From Harmonia axyridis (Eukaryota > Arthropoda > Insecta > Coleoptera > Coccinellidae): a DNA stretch of 64,000 nt. The notes under the pieces were generated by a model. That model searched no databases. It was not told the DNA's origin and saw only the letters and a list, made by a program, of their open reading frames with translations. Made by a program: the position numbers and the translations under genes. Positions 59,941 to 64,000 of this stretch are shown here, piece after piece (position 1 is the first letter of the stretch; each line of letters starts with the position of its first letter). The DNA lies in the NCBI RefSeq assembly GCF_914767665.1, contig NC_059501.1, positions 79,892,798 through 79,956,797 of the forward strand. The letters run 5' to 3'.

Positions 59941-60129
59941 TAGTCATGCCATCACAACTGAATTCAAATTCAATAGTCAGTATTACCTCCTCTTCTTTCA
60001 ATAAACTACCCAATACTAGGCAACATAACGAATCAAGTCATTAATGAAATTTTCAGGCATTTTGTTCCATTCTTCTTGAAGGGCTAAACTCAATTCCTGA
60101 AAAGTTGAATGTGGGTTTTGGCGATTGTA

Positions 60130-61047
60130 AAGGGTATTTTTTTTAGAGCTATACAACTTCAAATTGCAATAAAACAACGATGGATTATTCGATTGACATG
60201 AATTTTATTTATCCGCAAGATAATCTTGTGGCATTACATTTTAAATATGATTTCTGGCATATGACCGCCACGGCTGGCTCGGATGTAGTCCAATCTGGAC
60301 GTCCAATTTTCGATTACTTTTCCAACATTTGTGGTCGTATATTGGCAATAACACGGCGAATGTTGTCTTCCAAATGGTCAAGGGTTTGTGGCTTATCCGC
60401 ATAGACCAATGACTTTACAAAGCCCCACAGAAAGTATTCTAGCGGTGTTAAATCACAAGATCTTGGAGGCCAATTCACAGGTTCAAAACGTGAAATTAGG
60501 CGGTCACCAAACGTGTCTTTCAATAAATCGATTGTGGCACAAGCTGTGTGACATGTTGCGCCGTCTTGTTGGAACCACAGCTCCTGGACATCATGGTTGT
60601 TCAATTCAGGAATGAAAAATTAGTAATCATGGCTCTATACCGATCACCTTTGACTGTAACGTTCTGGTCATCATCGTTTTTGAAGAAGTACGGACCAATG
60701 ATTCCACCAGCCCATAAAGCGCACCAAACAGTCAGTTTTTCTGGATGTAACGATGTTTCGACATACACTTGAGGATTAGTTTCACTCCAAATGCGGCAGT
60801 TTTGTTTGTTGACGTAGCCATTCAACCAGAAGTGCGCTTCATCGCTAAACAAAATAAAATGGACGTAGTGCGCGATACGTATTCGAAATAAAATTGCACT
60901 ATTTGCAAGCGTTGTTCAGACGTGAGTCTATTCATGATGAATTGCCAAACCAAACTGAGAATAAATCACTTGACAGCTGTTAAATCCGTCGCCATCTTGA
61001 ACAGTAATGCCAACTTAAAGTTATATACCTCGAAAAAAAACACCCGT
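60130..61047 (-). mobile_element. DD41D mariner-like element, copy C (internally deleted)
   Basis: Ends AAGGGTATTTTTTTTAGAG (left) and, inverted, ACGGGTGTTTTTTTTCGAG (right), with TA at 60128-60129 and 61048-61049; 918 bp. Carries the same transposase deletion junction as copy A (cgcgatacgtatt next to tggacgta), plus a further 19-bp loss beside it. Nested in a Tc1 relic. Confidence 0.87.
60314..60852 (-). pseudogene. DD41D transposase catalytic domain, frameshifted (copy C)
   Basis: Frames 60852-60601 (FSDEAHFWLNGYVN; first aspartate) and 60604-60314 (WFQQDGATCHTA and SCDLTPLEYFLWGFVK) cover the core, separated by a one-base deletion near 60607. The third catalytic residue reads E in PLEYF in place of D. 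The end near 60320 is shifted again. Inactive. Confidence 0.75.
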
Positions 61048-61409
61048 TAGATGTTAGTCTGGATCGACCAGGCACCGGTCTCCGGGAAACACTGCCAGTT
61101 TCCAAGAGAAGGCCACTATGCGCCTTATTGAAGTCCGTGGAATACTCAAACGTTGCGCAATCTGGTGGTTCGACAAAACTTCTTGATGTAGGGCTACTAA
61201 ATTCTTGCTCGGTCAAACTCTCGTTATTAGCTGGAAATTGATCAATTTCGATTTCACTTGTATTTTCTACAAGAAACATATTTTGCTGGTTTATTGTTTA
61301 GATTTAAGTGATAAAATAGTGAAGATTCAACAAGGAAAAAATTGTCATGTTGCAACAAGTTAAGAGTTGATAGGGGGGGCCAAGACAGTTAACGATGTGT
61401 AGGTATATT

Positions 61410-62480
61410 AGAAGAATACTCCTAGAGGAGACCAATAAATCATTCAAATCAACTGAATATATTCGGAAGCACCAATTAAAATGTAAACATCAATTTCTCT
61501 TGTGATTTATATCTTGCGTTCATTGCAAGGAAATAATTTTTCCGCTCTGATATTCTTACAAGTGTTCCTCAATCTCACAACCACTGGGTCAGCACAATTG
61601 ACAGTTTGACCCTAAAAGTAGTGTCACCATCCCAAACGAGTGTCACGATTTTTCCACTTGCAAAATTGGCTTTAAATCGATTCGTTATGGTCATTGGCAA
61701 AGAGCCAAAAAATCAGCATCCGAAGAAGTGTTTCGACAAAAACTGCGAAACCAAGGCGAAAATGAAACAATATCTTTTTCGCCATTGTTTCACAACGTCA
61801 ACTGTCGTGTCTACTTCCGAAAACGGTGCTCCACTCAAGATCAAAATTGCAAAATCGGAGTATCTCCTGCCAAAAAAAAAAACTATGACAAGGTTAATAC
61901 AATTGTTGGACGTGTGGTGAAATAAGCCGGGACCATACATCGTTTGCTGCTGGTTTGGGTGTTGTGAACGGGACAAAAGAACTCTCAGATACACTGCTCA
62001 ACTGAGGAAATTTCTTGTGGACAATTGAATGTTTCGCATCAAAAATTTTTTCATCATACCTACATTGTAATACAATATATTCTATGATTTTATTAAATGA
62101 AATAATTTCCACGAATATTCTAATGATAACAACAATTTTTTCTCCAACAATGTGGCTACTTCAGGTTAATTTTAAATTTGAACTAATGGATTTTTTTTTT
62201 GGATTGAGTAGAGGAGAATCCATATGGCAAACTACCTCATAGAAAATCGAACAGAGTGGTACCTACTTAACCTGCTGTTTTAAAGGCATCTCTTTGCCTT
62301 AAACCTCTGAATTCCTTTTGTTTGTAACGCTATCACGGTTTATGTCATGTGGTTTTTATGTACACCTATGTCATTTACTGGAGAGTCTCTTTTTTTGATA
62401 TTTGAAATTGGGATTTACTCAATTTCTATTCTTTCGTAGTTGATCTCTGGATCTTTCGTGATAGGCTGGTATTTTAATCA
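61410..62480. other. Intergenic DNA; unassigned 104-codon frame
   Basis: The plus-strand frame 61606-61920 is lysine- and cysteine-containing but I recognise no zinc finger or transposase pattern, and no splice or promoter context was found. An overlapping minus-strand frame is equally plausible. No function proposed. Confidence 0.3.
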
Positions 62481-62700
62481 CATCTTCAACAGGGTTGCAC
62501 TCAACTAGTTTTTTAACCATGCCGTTTGGACGTTGATATGCCTTTTTGGCCTTTCTCTCCAGAAAATATGTGACAGTTTCGCATTCTCTCTATGGATTTG
62601 TTGGTTTTTTACGAACCAAGGCATACTCCTTGCAGCTATTAACAGTTTATTCAATGATATGGCTTTAAGCTGCATAGCTCCATTCTGCCGATTCATATGT
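62480..62700 (-). mobile_element. Jockey-like LINE fragment
   Basis: The minus strand reads MQLKAISLNKLLIAARSMPW, FVKNQQIHRE, in the pattern LQ..QNK.LR....AP.FVRN..IHRD found after reverse transcriptase in Jockey-type LINEs; RERPKRHINV follows. A stop ends the frame at 62505. Degraded, with no tail identified. Confidence 0.5.
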
Positions 62701-62821
62701 TAGTTGAGATCTTTCAATTGACTTGATCATTTTAAGTTTCATATTTTGTTTGATTCATTTCTTCCAAGTGAACAAAGTCTGTTCGTTGCTGAATTTATTT
62801 TATCCACTATTCTACAGGAGA

Positions 62822-62879
62822 ATACCAGAAAACAGACGTACATGGAAAACATTCCATGTACATCTGTTTTCTGGTATTA
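62822..62879. repeat. Short near-perfect hairpin
   Basis: Arms of about 27 bp (aataccagaaaacagacgta.. and its inverse) with one mismatch and a loop of about four bases. It would fold as a compact stem-loop in either strand's transcript. No tandem copies seen. Confidence 0.75.
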
Positions 62880-63272
62880 GACACATATCTTTGAATCTAC
62901 TTACCATCTTATTTCTTCTCCATATACATTTAGATTTCAGTTGATCTTTATTCTCCTTTTCTGAAGGAAAATAGCTCGGCTCTTTTGGCGGTTCATTTGA
63001 ATTTTTCATTTCATGAACTTATTAGTCTATATCTTCTAGTGTTTCTTGCAGTTTTCTGTATATGATTTCGGTACGACTATTACCGAATCAACAGCATATA
63101 GGGTTAACAGATGTCTTGGATTTTTCAGGATGACTGATACAAAAAAAAACTCGTAGAACAACTTATATAAGTAACAAAATTTGATGTTGTTCGTAAAATC
63201 CATAAAAATTGAAGAGGAACTGATATACTTCACATTTGTCAGGGTTTTTCGAACTTTCTGAATATATTCAAT

Positions 63273-63351
63273 AATGGGGATGAGCTCACATGTGTTTTTT
63301 AATTAAAAATCAGTATAATTTCCAAAATATAGATGTAAACTCATCCCCATT
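63273..63351. repeat. Inverted repeat, 12-bp perfect arms
   Basis: aatggggatgag at 63273-63284 and its inverse at 63340-63351; similarity extends inward a further eight bases with mismatches. Loop about 50 bp. Confidence 0.6.
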
Positions 63352-64000
63352 AATGAAATGTTGTGTGTAGATGGTCAATTCTCCATATAGAGTGCCACCA
63401 ATGAAAGGAAAAGGAAATCTAACTAATCTTGAATTCATCATATAAAGATATCTTAAGCAAAATATAATCAATCAACAGGTGATAGGTAGCATTGCTGAAT
63501 ATTTCATTGAGAAGTGTGAAGTACCACTAATATATTTTAGGTCGTGCAGTATATTTCATAATCCTTAATTATAGCAAAAACTTTATTTGAATAGTTACTT
63601 TTTATAAACATTCGCATTTTTATATCTACATTTCGAAATCATACGAATAAATAAATAAAACACTTATCGGTAACACTAATCAAATTTGTTGAAAAACCGA
63701 AAGAAGAAATGGAATTGGCAAGGTGAAATTTGATTGAATTAATGTGGAATTATTTTTATGCTATAGATTTCATCCAAGTATGAAGAATAAATCAGTGGTG
63801 ATTTCGACACTATCATTACGAAGGAATTTTTTTGAATTGGATTTGTACTGTTCAATTCTTCAAACAGTATTGGACAGCAATATGATCTGTATATAATTTC
63901 TCATTAGAAATAATATGCCAATATTACTTTGAATTCAAGAACTGCATCATTATGCTGTTCTTGAATTGTTCAATGTATTGGATGATATTTCACACAATGA
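63352..64000. other. Intergenic DNA, nothing firm
   Basis: AT-rich sequence. A hairpin-like pair (ttcaagaactgcat and atgctgttcttgaa) lies at 63934-63967. No coding segment recognised. Confidence 0.4.

Larger units (their letters stand above)
59950..61400 (-). mobile_element. Tc1-like transposon relic (copy 2), split by DD41D copy C
   Basis: Right part (61400-61048, minus strand) matches the leader and N-terminus of the 7200-8240 copy: MFLVENTSEIEIDQFPANNE, QEFSSPTSRSFVEPPDCATF and VPGRSRLTSN. Left part (60129-59950) continues with RQNPHSTFQELSLALQEEW and MPENFINDL, matching 8070-8190. Between the two parts most of the catalytic domain is missing, so the Tc1 was already internally deleted before or at the time copy C inserted at a TA. 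Confidence 0.75.

Noticed and set aside
61606..61994. Overlapping opposite-strand frames of about 100 codons as a novel gene
   Set aside because: Neither shows a domain, splice borders or promoter; frames of this size occur by chance here.
1..64000. CRISPR array, toxin-antitoxin, phage or other prokaryotic system
   Set aside because: No regularly spaced repeats or operon-like genes; all substantial genes are intron-bearing insect genes or transposons.

Overview
This is eukaryotic, AT-rich nuclear DNA from an insect, most likely a beetle (lineage assigned with modest confidence). The evidence is: spliceosomal introns with GT..AG borders, an insect-type ionotropic receptor, a clip-domain serine protease homolog, a Rabconnectin-3B (WDR7) orthologue, and a dense load of Tc1/mariner DNA transposons and non-LTR retrotransposons (LINEs). 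I see no prokaryotic operon, CRISPR array, rRNA gene or intact tRNA gene.

Layout. 1-18.8 kb: intergenic DNA made largely of transposon relics: three mariner relics or deletion derivatives of one broad type, a second mariner with matching terminal repeats (8283-9054), a Tc1 relic (7200-8240), a 0.9 kb long-inverted-repeat element (12371-13292), LINE 3' ends, and copy A of a DD41D mariner (14798-15745). 19.0-36.1 kb: one large gene on the minus strand, Rbcn-3B/WDR7. I could chain 25 coding exons in phase to a 1523-codon ORF; its introns carry a 2.4 kb LINE with an uninterrupted reverse-transcriptase frame, two MITE-like elements and a candidate 24-nt microexon. 36.7-42.8 kb: a divergent ionotropic receptor (IR) gene on the minus strand, nine exons, 608 codons, with LINE, Tc1, tRNA-like and mariner sequence in its introns. 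43-47 kb: mariner relic, hairpins and AT-rich DNA. 47.1-58.0 kb: a clip-domain serine protease homolog on the plus strand, eight exons, 368 codons, with the catalytic serine replaced by glycine; its first intron holds a LINE interrupted by copy B of the DD41D mariner, and its second intron begins with two abutting perfect palindromes. 58-64 kb: intergenic DNA with a Tc1 element interrupted by mariner copy C, a Jockey-like LINE fragment and small hairpins.

The three host genes have no evident shared pathway: endosomal V-ATPase regulation (Rbcn-3B), chemosensation (IR) and probably extracellular immune/melanization regulation (SPH). I found no convincing new multi-gene system. The most worthwhile signals are the inactive protease site with its missing activation arginine, the adjacent perfect palindromes close to a 5' splice site, the nested transposons with readable target duplications, and the shared internal deletion in two DD41D mariner copies. 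Exon borders were read by eye from splice consensus, phase and family similarity; no alignment or expression data were available.
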